A stretch of DNA of 64,000 bases from an uncultured Roseobacter sp. (lineage in GTDB: Bacteria; Pseudomonadota; Alphaproteobacteria; Rhodobacterales; Rhodobacteraceae). Below are positions 1 to 8,613 of the stretch, piece by piece. Every line of letters begins with the position of its first letter. Position 1 is the stretch's first letter. The notes under the pieces were generated by a model. The model saw only the letters and a list, made by a program, of their open reading frames with translations. It did no database searches and was not told where the DNA came from. The stretch covers positions 62,001 to 126,000 of the forward strand of contig CANMWT010000002.1 of NCBI GenBank assembly GCA_947501635.1, in the 5' to 3' direction. Position numbers and translations under genes: made by a program.

Positions 1-315
1 ACGCGCATTGATGAATTGCCGAATTTCTTCAATGTGTTGAGAGGGGAGATGTCCGTTGTGGGCCCGCGACCGGAAGCGGCCAGTCACCAGATTTATTACG
101 AGGCCCGCATACGTGGCTTCAAAGAGCGGTTGCGCGTGAAGCCGGGCATCACCGGACTGGCGCAGGTGGAGCAGGGCTACGTCGACACTCTGGATGCCGC
201 CGCCGTGAAGGCCAAATACGACAATATTTATGTACAGCGCTTGTGCGGGCGCCTCGAGTTGTACGTGATATTCAGGACCTTCAAAGTTTTATTACATGGT
301 GCGGGCGCGCGGTAG
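1..315 (+). CDS. Bacterial sugar transferase (ExoY/WbaP type), C-terminal part
   Basis: An open frame enters from the left window edge and ends at a TAG at 313-315, giving about 104 C-terminal residues. The segment GEMSVVGPRPE followed by a basic stretch and KPGITGLAQV is the conserved end of the bacterial sugar transferase family, membrane enzymes that load the first sugar phosphate onto undecaprenyl phosphate. The N-terminal membrane part lies outside the window. It sits beside, and is transcribed away from, an ExoP/Wzc-type kinase and an O-antigen-ligase-like gene, so a role in starting exopolysaccharide synthesis is likely. The sugar used cannot be read from this fragment. Confidence 0.9.
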   Translation, partial: TRIDELPNFFNVLRGEMSVVGPRPEAASHQIYYEARIRGFKERLRVKPGITGLAQVEQGYVDTLDAAAVKAKYDNIYVQRLCGRLELYVIFRTFKVLLHGAGAR

Positions 316-451
316 CAGCGCCGGGTGTTCTACGAGCCCCCTCGTCGGGTTTGATGTGTTTGCGCTTGTGAAAACTGTCCTGCCGGAGCATAGACATTGA
401 CCTGTCCGCACCCGTGGGATAATACTACAGACGACAATGGAGATTGCCAAA

Positions 452-733
452 ATGAGAAAACTGTTATCACTGACCGCGGCAGCATTGCTTTGCTTCTCCG
501 TGTCTGCTTCAGCCAGCGGGCTGACGGATGAAGAGGCCATTGAAATTCTCGAAGCAAACAACGTGTTCTGGCAGTCTATTATTGACGATCCTGAGAGCCG
601 TAAAAACGAGATCAAAATTGCGGAAAATCGGATACGCAAGAACACCCGCGACATTGCGAGGATCGAAGCCGGGAAGGTTAAGGACGTTCACAAGCTGATC
701 CAGAATAGTCCCGGCGTGGTCAGCCCTGCATAG
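452..733 (+). CDS. Small exported hypothetical protein
   Basis: This 93-residue protein starts MRKLLSLTAAALLCFSVSASA, a clear Sec signal peptide with likely cleavage after the SASA run. The mature part is charged and probably helical (EEAIEILEANNVFW, then ENRIRKNTRDIARIEAGKV). I chose the ATG at 452 because GGAG at 439-442 lies nine bases before it; an in-frame ATG at 437 would add five residues but lacks a good ribosome site. I recognise no family. It lies between a sugar transferase gene and a convergent exopolysaccharide operon and is followed by a hairpin terminator. Periplasmic location is inferred. Confidence 0.65.
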   Translation: MRKLLSLTAAALLCFSVSASASGLTDEEAIEILEANNVFWQSIIDDPESRKNEIKIAENRIRKNTRDIARIEAGKVKDVHKLIQNSPGVVSPA

Positions 734-758
734 ATCCCTCTTGTCGACAGGGCTTTTT
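722..758. terminator. Rho-independent terminator
   Basis: AGCCCTG (722-728) pairs with CAGGGCT (748-754) and is followed by a T run. The left arm overlaps the last codons of the small exported protein gene. It lies between convergent genes, so it mainly ends the plus-strand transcript. Confidence 0.7.
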
Positions 759-760
759 GT

Positions 761-1399
761 TCAGCTTTCTGGTGGATTTGCCGACTGTGCGGCGTGGAAC
801 AATCGTTGAAGGTCTGGCAGGGACTGCTGGTAGTAGTTGTGCGTTGATCTATCAAAACGGTTCAGGACCCAGATATCGTTGATGATAAAGGCTTGGTCGT
901 CTTCAGATACATGTTCAATGCCATCGTTAGAGGACACAAGTAGCCCGGCAAGGTTGAGGCGTGTGTCCGCTAAATCTACATTAAACGGAGCGAGATCCCA
1001 AGAAGTCCGTAAAGCGGACATCGCTGCGGCGTCATCGCCGCTCAATGACCGGACCCACGCGAGTGAGGCCCACGCATGCGCATTGGCGGGATCCAATGTG
1101 ACGGCAGTCGTCAAAGCTTGTGTTGCAATGTCTTGCCGTTGCATTTCCAGTTCCAACATGGCCTGTCGATCGCTGGTACTGGTTTCTGCGGGCGCAAATA
1201 GCGTGCCAGCTTCCACATAGCCAAAACCCCGCTGGAATTCGTACTCACCAAGGTCATAGAGAGCGGTGTTGAGCACCAGACGCCAGTCTCCCAAAACGCT
1301 GTCGGTACGAAGGGTAGGATTGAATGCGGGTGTGTTTCCCAGCGCCATGCGTATTGAGGCGAGTGCCAAAAGCAACACGAGAATGTTGACACTCCTCAA
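761..1399 (-). CDS. Exported TPR-like hypothetical protein of the EPS locus
   Basis: The 212-residue protein begins with a signal peptide or membrane anchor (MRSVNILVLLLALASIRMALG). Its middle contains a tetratricopeptide-like pair of helices (ATQALTTAVTLDPANAHAWA, then LSGDDAAAMSALRTSWDLAP), typical of periplasmic scaffold proteins. The start is only three bases after the stop of the upstream ExoP/Wzc-type kinase gene, so the two are almost certainly cotranscribed and translationally coupled. I infer an accessory role in polysaccharide assembly or export; no catalytic motif is visible and the exact family was not recognised. Confidence 0.75.
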   Translation of the reverse strand: MRSVNILVLLLALASIRMALGNTPAFNPTLRTDSVLGDWRLVLNTALYDLGEYEFQRGFGYVEAGTLFAPAETSTSDRQAMLELEMQRQDIATQALTTAVTLDPANAHAWASLAWVRSLSGDDAAAMSALRTSWDLAPFNVDLADTRLNLAGLLVSSNDGIEHVSEDDQAFIINDIWVLNRFDRSTHNYYQQSLPDLQRLFHAAQSANPPES

Positions 1400-1402
1400 G
1401 GG

Positions 1403-3700
1403 TCAAGTCCCATAGTAATCGCGGTACTTACCTTTGTAGTAGCTGTAGCCACTGTAAGAATAGCGACTGGCCCGGTCTTCATTGACCATGGTCATGACCA
1501 CGCCCGCAAGTGGCGCCTGCACCGAGCGTAACTCTTGAAGGCCTTCAAACACCGCATCCCTGGGCGTTTTGTCCCAGTGTACCGCATAAACGACGGTGTC
1601 GGCGAGCTTGGATACGATCCGCGCATCGGTCACGACGAGCGCCGGCGGCGTGTCCAGTATGACCAGATCATACATGTCCTGAAGCTTGTCAATTAAATCT
1701 GAAAACTTGCGGGATGAGAGAACGTCAGCGGCATTTATGCTGGCGCTTGCGGTTGCGCCCCGCGGCATCAGCACGTGCAGCCCGGTCTCCGGGTCGATGT
1801 AAACGGCTTCATTGATTTCAGCCTGTCCCTCCAGCACAGACATCAAACCGGGCTTGCCGTCTTTCGCATCGAGGAGGCGCGCCAGCGCGGGCAGGCGCAG
1901 GTCGCAATCCACGATAATGGCCGACTTGCCCATTTGCCGACTGGTTAAGGCGACAAGCATCGACGACGTCGACTTGCCTTCTCTGGGCACCGACGATGTG
2001 AACATCACAACTTTCGGCGTCCGATCTATGTTCGAAAACAATATGCTGGTGCGCAAGTTGCGTACGGCTTCCGCAAGGCCGGATCCGGGTTTCTCGCGCA
2101 AATGGTTGATAACCTTGCGCCTCTCCACCTTTGACCCGATCGCAGGCAAAACACCTAGGACGGTTTCCCCACTCAATTCTTCCAACTGCGCCGGCGTGCG
2201 GAAAGTATTGTTCAATCGATCCAGCAAGAACACGAGCCCAATGCCCAAAATGCCTCCAACGATCGTCGCCAGCATCATTGTGCGTCGTTTCGCCTGAGAC
2301 TCAGGGTAGAGCGGTTGCTCTGCCGGGGACAGGACCCGCGCATCGGCTTCCTGCAAATCCTCCTGCGTCGAGGTTTCTTTCAACCGCGCGAGGAAGTTCT
2401 CATATAGAACGCGGCTTGCCTGTGCTTCGCGCTCAAGTTGTCTGAGCTGAATTTGGTCTTTTGACTGCACCTGCAATTGTTGTTCCAGACGTCTAACTTG
2501 TTGCAGTAACGCATTTTCCTGATTTCTTGCGGACTGCAGATCCAGTTGTGCGGCTGTTACAATGCGGCCAACTTCGTCGGTAATGTTTTGCCGTACTTGT
2601 GCGATTTGCTGGTTTACCCGGATCAAATCCGGATTGTTGTCGCTGAACGTTGTCTCAAGGGTAATCTTGCGCAACAGAAGGTCATCCTCCTGTTGGCGGT
2701 ATCTTTCGATGAGGCTCGATTGCCTGAACTCTGAAATTGCGCCGATGTCGCGGTTGGTGTTTACGGCGTCCACCAGCCTGTCATACGTCGATTGTTTTCT
2801 GGATATCTCGGCCCGCGTTGACGACAAGGCACCGTTCAACGCTTGCAGCTGCTGCTCTGTGACAGCTTTCGATTGACCCGTATTGTCGGACGACTGAGAT
2901 CGAGCGGCTTCAATGTCCTGCTCGGCGTCTTGGACGCGTTCGCGCAGTTGCTCGACACGGTCGCTGAGCCAAGTGGTCGCCGCCCGTGTCGCTTCGAGTT
3001 TCGCCTCCAATTGGTCGACGATGTATTGGTCCGCCACAGTGTTCACAACTTGGGCCGACGTTCTGGGGTTCCCCGAGACAAAGGAGATTTCGATGACGCG
3101 GCTGCGCCCGATGGGACGCAGGCTCAGACCCTCTCGTACGTTGTTGATAATCATGAGGCGCTCCCGTCGAGCAGCCTCAACCGGATCTGGAGTGACAGGC
3201 GGTGGCGGAATTATTCCAATATTCTGCGCGAATTCTTCGATTTCAGGGGGCAAAGAAACGAATTCCGAAATGCGGTCTTGTAGCGTCACTTTGGCTGGCC
3301 GCAGGCGCGGATTAAATTCAGGGTTCTGATCGAGGTTCAGTTCCGCAATCACGCGCTCTATCAGTGTTGTAGATCTCAGTACTTCGATTTGATCTTCTAA
3401 TTCACTGGCGTCGAACTGTTGATCGATCAATACGTCTTCGATGTTCACCACATTGCTTTGCTGGATATCGAACATAACCTTCGCAGACGCGCGATATGTT
3501 GGTTCGAGTTGGGAAACGGCCAAGAAGCCCAGAACCGCCGCGATAAGCGTGCAAATGACAACTATCCATTTGCCACGCCAAAGCGTATGCGCCACTCCGC
3601 GTATGTCGATGACATCGTCATCGTCTTCAACGACTAAGCCCTGTTGCGGAACAACTTGGTCCAAATTCAGCCTTCGGTTGTTCGTTGATGGTGCGTTCAT
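1403..3700 (-). CDS. Exopolysaccharide co-polymerase with tyrosine autokinase domain (Wzc/ExoP type)
   Basis: The 765-residue protein has the full fused architecture of a polysaccharide co-polymerase 2a. The N-terminal Wzz domain has a first membrane helix at about 45-63, a long periplasmic coiled-coil region spans about 240-450, and a second membrane helix lies at about 475-494. The cytoplasmic BY-kinase domain carries Walker A SSVPREGKS (569-577), Walker A' DCDLRLP (598-604) and Walker B LVILDTPP (679-686). The last 19 residues hold eight tyrosines, the usual autophosphorylation cluster. The family controls chain length and export of exopolysaccharide through cycles of tyrosine phosphorylation. 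It is cotranscribed with the downstream TPR-like gene and lies downstream of an O-antigen-ligase-like gene. Confidence 0.93.
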   Translation of the reverse strand: MNAPSTNNRRLNLDQVVPQQGLVVEDDDDVIDIRGVAHTLWRGKWIVVICTLIAAVLGFLAVSQLEPTYRASAKVMFDIQQSNVVNIEDVLIDQQFDASELEDQIEVLRSTTLIERVIAELNLDQNPEFNPRLRPAKVTLQDRISEFVSLPPEIEEFAQNIGIIPPPPVTPDPVEAARRERLMIINNVREGLSLRPIGRSRVIEISFVSGNPRTSAQVVNTVADQYIVDQLEAKLEATRAATTWLSDRVEQLRERVQDAEQDIEAARSQSSDNTGQSKAVTEQQLQALNGALSSTRAEISRKQSTYDRLVDAVNTNRDIGAISEFRQSSLIERYRQQEDDLLLRKITLETTFSDNNPDLIRVNQQIAQVRQNITDEVGRIVTAAQLDLQSARNQENALLQQVRRLEQQLQVQSKDQIQLRQLEREAQASRVLYENFLARLKETSTQEDLQEADARVLSPAEQPLYPESQAKRRTMMLATIVGGILGIGLVFLLDRLNNTFRTPAQLEELSGETVLGVLPAIGSKVERRKVINHLREKPGSGLAEAVRNLRTSILFSNIDRTPKVVMFTSSVPREGKSTSSMLVALTSRQMGKSAIIVDCDLRLPALARLLDAKDGKPGLMSVLEGQAEINEAVYIDPETGLHVLMPRGATASASINAADVLSSRKFSDLIDKLQDMYDLVILDTPPALVVTDARIVSKLADTVVYAVHWDKTPRDAVFEGLQELRSVQAPLAGVVMTMVNEDRASRYSYSGYSYYKGKYRDYYGT

Positions 3701-3747
3701 CGCTAACCTTTCCGCGCAAATGCTTACGCGGGTCGTATCATTTTGAC

Positions 3748-3767
3748 CATTTAATGACCACTAAATG
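3748..3767. promoter_or_regulatory. Inverted repeat upstream of the ExoP/Wzc-type gene
   Basis: CATTTA (3748-3753) and TAAATG (3762-3767) form a perfect inverted repeat in the AT-rich 230-base gap between the O-antigen-ligase-like gene and the ExoP/Wzc-type gene, about 50 bases before the latter's start. TGACCA also occurs twice nearby. This is a plausible operator, but the pattern is short and could be chance. Confidence 0.3.
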
Positions 3768-3930
3768 AGCACCCATAGATGTTCCAGTCAACCGAAGTCT
3801 CTCAATTTGACTGAATTTGCACGTTTTTTAATCAGTTGGCCATCTTGACTGTGTGTGCTCACGCGCCGCTCTAGGAGAGCTTCCGCCTTTGCGCATCTGG
3901 GCCGGCCGTGCCGCTAAAAGCTTCTTGTGT

Positions 3931-5295
3931 TCACTCCTGGTCTTCCTCACGCCTATCTATTTTGGCAGCCGCGCGTTCCTTAAAGGTCAAGCTCTGTGCG
4001 ATGCCCATGGCGAGACAGGCCGCAAAGAGGGCGGCTGTCGCTGGCATCTGCAAGGAAAAGTCAAAACATGAGTGAACAGCGGCGGTTGTCATACATCCAA
4101 GAGCGAAGCATGTGTAAACCCGGTTGTTGCGCCTACGTCGCGCCCCGTACCAGAGGCGCACACCAATAAGAAAAAAACCTGAATAAAGGGCTAGGGCTGC
4201 TGGAATTCCCAGGCCAAAAAGAAGTTCCAGGTGGGTGCTGTGGGCAAATACCCATTCTCCGAAGGCAGCCTCTGACGGTACATATGGGCGGAAGGCGTCA
4301 AGGAAGGTGCCTGCACCATGGCCCAGAAACGGTCGGTCAAAGATCGCCTGCCAGATCCTGGGGTAGACAATGAATCGGCCATCGGCAGCATCGGTTGAGA
4401 TTATGCGTTCCAAGAGACCGGTCGCGCTTGTGGCACCAATAAACGCAAGAGTAGCGGCCAAAGTTACGAGGAGTGCACGATCCGAGCCCGTGCGCCCGCT
4501 TCGAAAGGCGATAATGAAAACGGCGAGGCCGATGAGGCCGGCAGCAGCACCGGCCCTGGATTGCGTTAACGAAACTGCGCCGATACAGACAAGCGCGCCA
4601 AGAGCAAACAACCAGGAGCCCCTAAAAAACATCTCTAGGCGGTTTCGAAGACCATTTGCCGAATGCTCCGTCATCGCAAGAAAGCAGGCAAGATTTGCCA
4701 GCACGCCAAAGGCCGCATAGGTGGCGTAGTTATTGCGGTTGATAAAGCTTGCCTGCACGATACCGCCGGCAGTTGCCTCGGTGAGGATGATATTGTCACC
4801 GGTAGCGAATGCAAAAAGCCCAAAGCCAGCAAGGAGCGTGGAAAAGATGGCCACTATGCAGAGCGCTCGCCATGCATTTTCTGTTCGCACACAACTCCAC
4901 AGAACTATGAGAAAGACCATGACATAGCACATCATACGCATTACGGCGTGCCTGCCCTGTCCGGGGTCGGCAGAGATGAAAGCGGGCGCCTCTTGCGCGT
5001 ACAGCCAAACGGGATGTGCAAACGCCGCGGGTATGCCTGGCAAGACCTGAACGAAGGCCCAGAGAATTGAGGCGAGGATCAACAGGCCGGGCAGCAAGAG
5101 TTTTCGCAGCACGGTGGGCACAGGCTGCCAGTATGCAAGGATCACTTGCAGCGCAAATAGAAGCGTCACAGCTATTGCGAGCAACGACCATGATACCGGG
5201 CGGTTGGCACCAAGTGCCAGAGATGACAGCAAAACCAAGCTGAGCGTGACCAGACCAAGAATGTTCTGCGTGCGGTGGACCAAATTCGATTTCAT
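3931..5295 (-). CDS. O-antigen ligase / polysaccharide polymerase-like membrane protein
   Basis: The 454-residue protein is almost entirely hydrophobic with roughly ten or more membrane segments. It carries the Wzy_C-type central region: LTQSRAGAAAGLIGL, then a large periplasmic loop with GHGAGTFLDAFRPY and FAHSTHLELLFGLGI. The loop G-H-G-x-G-T-F and H-x-x-x-L-E-L-L-x-x-x-G features are typical of O-antigen ligase and polymerase families. In an exopolysaccharide locus this is more likely a polymerase than a lipid A ligase, but sequence alone does not separate them. Its start overlaps the stop of the upstream phosphatase gene by four bases (ATGA), indicating translational coupling. Confidence 0.85.
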   Translation of the reverse strand: MKSNLVHRTQNILGLVTLSLVLLSSLALGANRPVSWSLLAIAVTLLFALQVILAYWQPVPTVLRKLLLPGLLILASILWAFVQVLPGIPAAFAHPVWLYAQEAPAFISADPGQGRHAVMRMMCYVMVFLIVLWSCVRTENAWRALCIVAIFSTLLAGFGLFAFATGDNIILTEATAGGIVQASFINRNNYATYAAFGVLANLACFLAMTEHSANGLRNRLEMFFRGSWLFALGALVCIGAVSLTQSRAGAAAGLIGLAVFIIAFRSGRTGSDRALLVTLAATLAFIGATSATGLLERIISTDAADGRFIVYPRIWQAIFDRPFLGHGAGTFLDAFRPYVPSEAAFGEWVFAHSTHLELLFGLGIPAALALYSGFFLIGVRLWYGARRRRNNRVYTCFALGCMTTAAVHSCFDFSLQMPATAALFAACLAMGIAQSLTFKERAAAKIDRREEDQE

Positions 5296-6161
5296 TGGCG
5301 CTCTGATGTTGTCAGTTTAAACTCTGACGGGAGTGGTAAATCAGCTGTGTCAACATGCAAAAAAGTCTCGTCATCGTCGAGCCGAACCGCGGTCAGGCGA
5401 CCGGAAAAGTAGGCGCCCGTGTCGACACAAATGCGATCCTGTAATGAAACTGGCTCGTAACTGGCGAAGTGGCCGTGCACGACTTTATAGCCTGTCATTC
5501 CAAGAGCCTTTCCTGAAGGGGCCTGCCCCCAAAGCGTTGCGGCATCGGGCTGTGCGTCAAGTGGCGCATCAGGATCAAGCCCCGCGTGTACGAAAACGAC
5601 TGTTCCCGAAATCTCCAATCGCTTCAAACTTAAAAGAAATTCTTTAAATGGCGCCACCGCTGCCATGAGTTCTTCACGTAGTTCCATGAGATCCACAGGG
5701 TTCCGACCTGAGGGGGGGGCGATGCCAAAACTGGCCAGCGTTTGCAAGCCGCCCCAGTCGAGCCAGGACTGCGCTTTCACAGGATCGTCCAGAAAACCTA
5801 GCATCGCTATTTCATGGTTTCCGGCAAGAAAGTCCATCGTGACGCCAGTTTCCTGTGCAATCGCCTCTCCGGCCTTCGCGAAGCCTGAAAGGGTGTCCAA
5901 TACGCCACTCGATTGATCTCCGCGGTCAATATAGTCTCCCAAAAATACAATCCGCGGTCTGCGCGCATCGGAAAACTGCTTCAGGTCCTGACTGATTTTC
6001 TCAAGGATCGCGTCCAAAAGATCCTGTCTGCCGTGCACATCTCCAATAGCATAAACCCGTTCGTCTGGAGCCACGCAAGTCCTGGGAGAGGATGCTCTCT
6101 GAGCCGGTTTATTGAAGATTTTCCCAAACATCATGATCTCTGAGCTATACCGAAATGCCAT
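5292..6161 (-). CDS. Metallophosphoesterase, PPP-type serine/threonine phosphatase
   Basis: The 289-residue protein shows the calcineurin-like signature in order: GDVHGR (40-45), GDYIDRG (75-81) and GNHE (114-117), with later metal-ligand histidines in VFVHAGLDP and VVHGH. These residues bind the dinuclear metal centre of PPP-family phosphatases. It is first in an operon with the O-antigen-ligase-like gene, overlapping by ATGA. Because the locus also encodes a tyrosine autokinase, a role in dephosphorylating a polysaccharide-assembly protein is tempting, but it is inference. An internal ATG at residue 10 or 11 is an alternative start. Confidence 0.88.
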   Translation of the reverse strand: MAFRYSSEIMMFGKIFNKPAQRASSPRTCVAPDERVYAIGDVHGRQDLLDAILEKISQDLKQFSDARRPRIVFLGDYIDRGDQSSGVLDTLSGFAKAGEAIAQETGVTMDFLAGNHEIAMLGFLDDPVKAQSWLDWGGLQTLASFGIAPPSGRNPVDLMELREELMAAVAPFKEFLLSLKRLEISGTVVFVHAGLDPDAPLDAQPDAATLWGQAPSGKALGMTGYKVVHGHFASYEPVSLQDRICVDTGAYFSGRLTAVRLDDDETFLHVDTADLPLPSEFKLTTSERQ

Positions 6162-6345
6162 TTATCATATCTGTCACCAAAATAATCCACCTTCACAACT
6201 CTTGATGGCGCTTGATCGTCGTCCTGACCTTATACATCTGCTCCGGTGACGCATCAGAGAAAGTAGACAAGATAATCATAGCAAGAATTTTTTGGCAGAG
6301 TTGCGCGGTAACTATTTGATTGAATGCCGTCGAATGTGACCATTC

Positions 6346-6930
6346 CTAATTTGTACCGCCTGCGTGCTGTCGTATCCAACGGAAAACCAGCATCAAGACG
6401 AATAGTGAAACAAGAAGTCCCATAGTGTCGCCGATGGTGAAGATAAGGAAAACAAAAGGATTCTCGACGAGATTGAACATACTGCCCAATATTATGCTTT
6501 GACCGATGGAGTTTATGATGGATGCGGTAAAGCCAACGGATAGTATCTGCGTCCAGTTGAGATTGGCGTCTACCTTCGCATAGTAGTCTTTTCCAAAAAA
6601 CCGGAATAGCTCAAAGGCCATGTAGGAACTGCAGCTCGCGACGATTATGGGTAGCAGCCAAGGCAACAACTCGCGCTCGAGAACTGCTTGGGGTGCGAAA
6701 AAAAACCCAGCCAGTATATTGCCTAGGATTATAGGCGCTATCGCCTTCCAGCCGTAAAACATCGTTGCAAGGACACGTACGCCGTGTGGAAGATAGATTA
6801 GGCTCGCGAAAACAGTAGCCTCGCTCAAGAATGTTTTCTGAATGGGCGTTACGAAAAATGACGTAAGACCGTAACAAAGAACATAAATCATGGTAATTGT
6901 GAAAAAATTCTGAGCTTTGAAGTGAAGCAT
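6346..6930 (-). CDS. MASE1-like integral membrane protein (copy 1)
   Basis: The 194-residue protein has about six membrane segments. The stretch FASLIYLPHGVRVLATMFYG, followed by WKAIAPIILGNILAG, resembles the start of MASE1 sensory domains (a proline-glycine turn after the second helix, then a conserved GN). No GGDEF, EAL or kinase domain follows; the frame ends soon after the last helix with WIRQHAGGTN. A second gene of the same kind follows at 7184-7789 on the same strand, so this is a tandem paralogous pair. Function is unknown. The ribosome site is poor, so the exact start is uncertain. Confidence 0.7.
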   Translation of the reverse strand: MLHFKAQNFFTITMIYVLCYGLTSFFVTPIQKTFLSEATVFASLIYLPHGVRVLATMFYGWKAIAPIILGNILAGFFFAPQAVLERELLPWLLPIIVASCSSYMAFELFRFFGKDYYAKVDANLNWTQILSVGFTASIINSIGQSIILGSMFNLVENPFVFLIFTIGDTMGLLVSLFVLMLVFRWIRQHAGGTN

Positions 6931-7183
6931 TTTTAAAATGGTAAAACATCCTTGTACGTCAAAGCCATAAATTCGCAGGGCAGAGTTGTTCTTTGAAGAC
7001 AGTTCAGTTTAAGCGTGACTTGAAAGAAGTAGCATTTGCGTAGCAGTTGAGTAGTTGACCAACAGTATGTTTCCACCAGTTAGTTTAAGTGTGTTGAGCC
7101 GGCCATTTTACGAAATTATTAGTCATAGACGTTTGGCGCCGTCTTAACGGCAGTTTGCGTAGTGCACGTTTCAAATTCGCACC

Positions 7184-7789
7184 TCAGTCAAATAGGCCCG
7201 TGTTGGCCCTTCGGTAAAGCCGCGCCCACCGGAAGCCAAACATTAAAATGCACAAAAATACAAACAAACCCCAAACGTTGCCGATGGCATAGCTCCAATA
7301 GACGATCTGATCGTGACCGGCGGCGAGTATGTCGCTGAACACGATTTTTTGCGCCAGCGCGTTTATGGCCGCTGCAGCACACCCCACCGCGAGGATTTGT
7401 TTCCAGCTGATTTCAATCCCTTCGCGCGCGTAGGAATTTTTGCCGATGCAGCGGAAAACTTCGAACGCCAGATAGGAGCTGAGAATGGCGATGCACATCG
7501 GACCGACCCACATGATCGCGTCGCTTGTTTGGAACATGTCCGGTTTGAACAGAACGTCCCCGATCATGTTGCCAGCCAACAGGGCCGGCAACGCCTTCCA
7601 GCCAAACAGCATGATGGCCAGAATGCTTACGCCATGCGGCAAATACATCAGACTGACAAAAGGTTGCGGATCACCGACGACAGGGTCGGGCATGGCGTGG
7701 AAAACCGACGCTGTAATAGCGTAGCACACCACAAAAGTGGTGATGATCAGAACGGATCTTTTAGTTAGGCAGCGGATCAAAAAACTCAT
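7184..7789 (-). CDS. MASE1-like integral membrane protein (copy 2)
   Basis: This 201-residue paralogue of the neighbouring gene has the matching core SLMYLPHGVSILAIMLFGWK, then LLAGNMIGDVLF and SSYLAFEVFRCIGKNSYAREG. It has about six predicted membrane helices and no output domain, so it is a free-standing sensor-like membrane protein or a membrane partner of something else. A gap of about 250 AT-rich bases separates the two copies, suggesting separate promoters. The sequence around the start has no strong ribosome site. I do not know a function for stand-alone proteins of this type. Confidence 0.7.
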   Translation of the reverse strand: MSFLIRCLTKRSVLIITTFVVCYAITASVFHAMPDPVVGDPQPFVSLMYLPHGVSILAIMLFGWKALPALLAGNMIGDVLFKPDMFQTSDAIMWVGPMCIAILSSYLAFEVFRCIGKNSYAREGIEISWKQILAVGCAAAAINALAQKIVFSDILAAGHDQIVYWSYAIGNVWGLFVFLCILMFGFRWARLYRRANTGLFD

Positions 7790-7989
7790 ACTTGCACAAA
7801 ATAAGTGGTTAAAAAATTAGATATCGACTCAAGGTTGACGCTAAGCCGTACCACGCATGACACGAAAAACAAAATGAATGACGCGCTCTGCGCGAATTTT
7901 AGAGGGTTTGCCTAAAAATTATGCGAAAATTTCAGACTGCCACGTATTTTGGCAGAATGGCTTGTGGGACTCGTGCAAAAAAGAAAAGC

Positions 7990-8280
7990 TCAGCCGTGTT
8001 CCAGAACGTAGGACTTGGCTTTGGCGCCGTCTGCCTTGCGCAGGTATCCCCGCTCCACAAGCGCACGCAACGCGCGGTGGTATGTGGCGGGCGGAAAAGA
8101 CGCCACAAGATCATGCGCGCGAAGCTCTGTCGTGGTTATGATCGCACCACATTTGCCGCCAATGCTTTGCGCGGCAAGAAAGATATCAAGCTCGGTATGG
8201 CTCAAATCATCCAGCCCGAGGTCTTGCTCCATCGTACGCAAAAGCGACCGCAAATTGCACAGTGCCTGATATTTATTCAT
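7990..8280 (-). CDS. Small winged-helix DNA-binding protein, hypothetical
   Basis: The 96-residue protein from MNKYQALCNLRSLLRTMEQD shows a helix-turn-helix layout: LSHTELDIFLAAQ, a middle segment AIITTTELRAHDLVASFPPA, a recognition-like helix TYHRALRALVERGYL and a short wing. This resembles MarR-like or plasmid-type winged-helix proteins that lack a ligand domain. The frame is open up to 8343, adding 21 basic residues (MKRINLVKRRRIAF); I chose the ATG at 8280 because the extra part looks like untranslated leader. No operon partner is obvious. Regulatory target is unknown. Confidence 0.6.
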   Translation of the reverse strand: MNKYQALCNLRSLLRTMEQDLGLDDLSHTELDIFLAAQSIGGKCGAIITTTELRAHDLVASFPPATYHRALRALVERGYLRKADGAKAKSYVLEHG

Positions 8281-8613
8281 CTGTTTGCTTTCTGCTCTTT
8301 TGAACGCAATCCTGCGCCTTTTTACCAAGTTTATACGTTTCAAGGCCCGAATGTAATGACTGTTTTTGTGTCAAGCTTTTTCTTACAGGCTGTTTCAGCG
8401 CCTTAAGCACGTTTTCCATGCGTCTGCGCATCGTTTTGCGCCTCCGGATGAAGTAAGTTTTTTGCCCGTCACGCGTGTTACGAGGCCAAGCAATTCTGTC
8501 GTGCGTTACCAATTTATATGTGCATTCTAGAGGGCCATTCCAACCCGCCACTTGCGCTGGATGACGCAGCGTCCTAGCCAAGGCAGATCAAGACACCAAA
8601 TAAGGCACCGCAC

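Noticed and set aside
8273-8581. A basic 102-codon frame on the minus strand
   Set aside because: It overlaps the start of the winged-helix gene, is rich in Arg/Lys and lacks a ribosome site; it looks like leader sequence.
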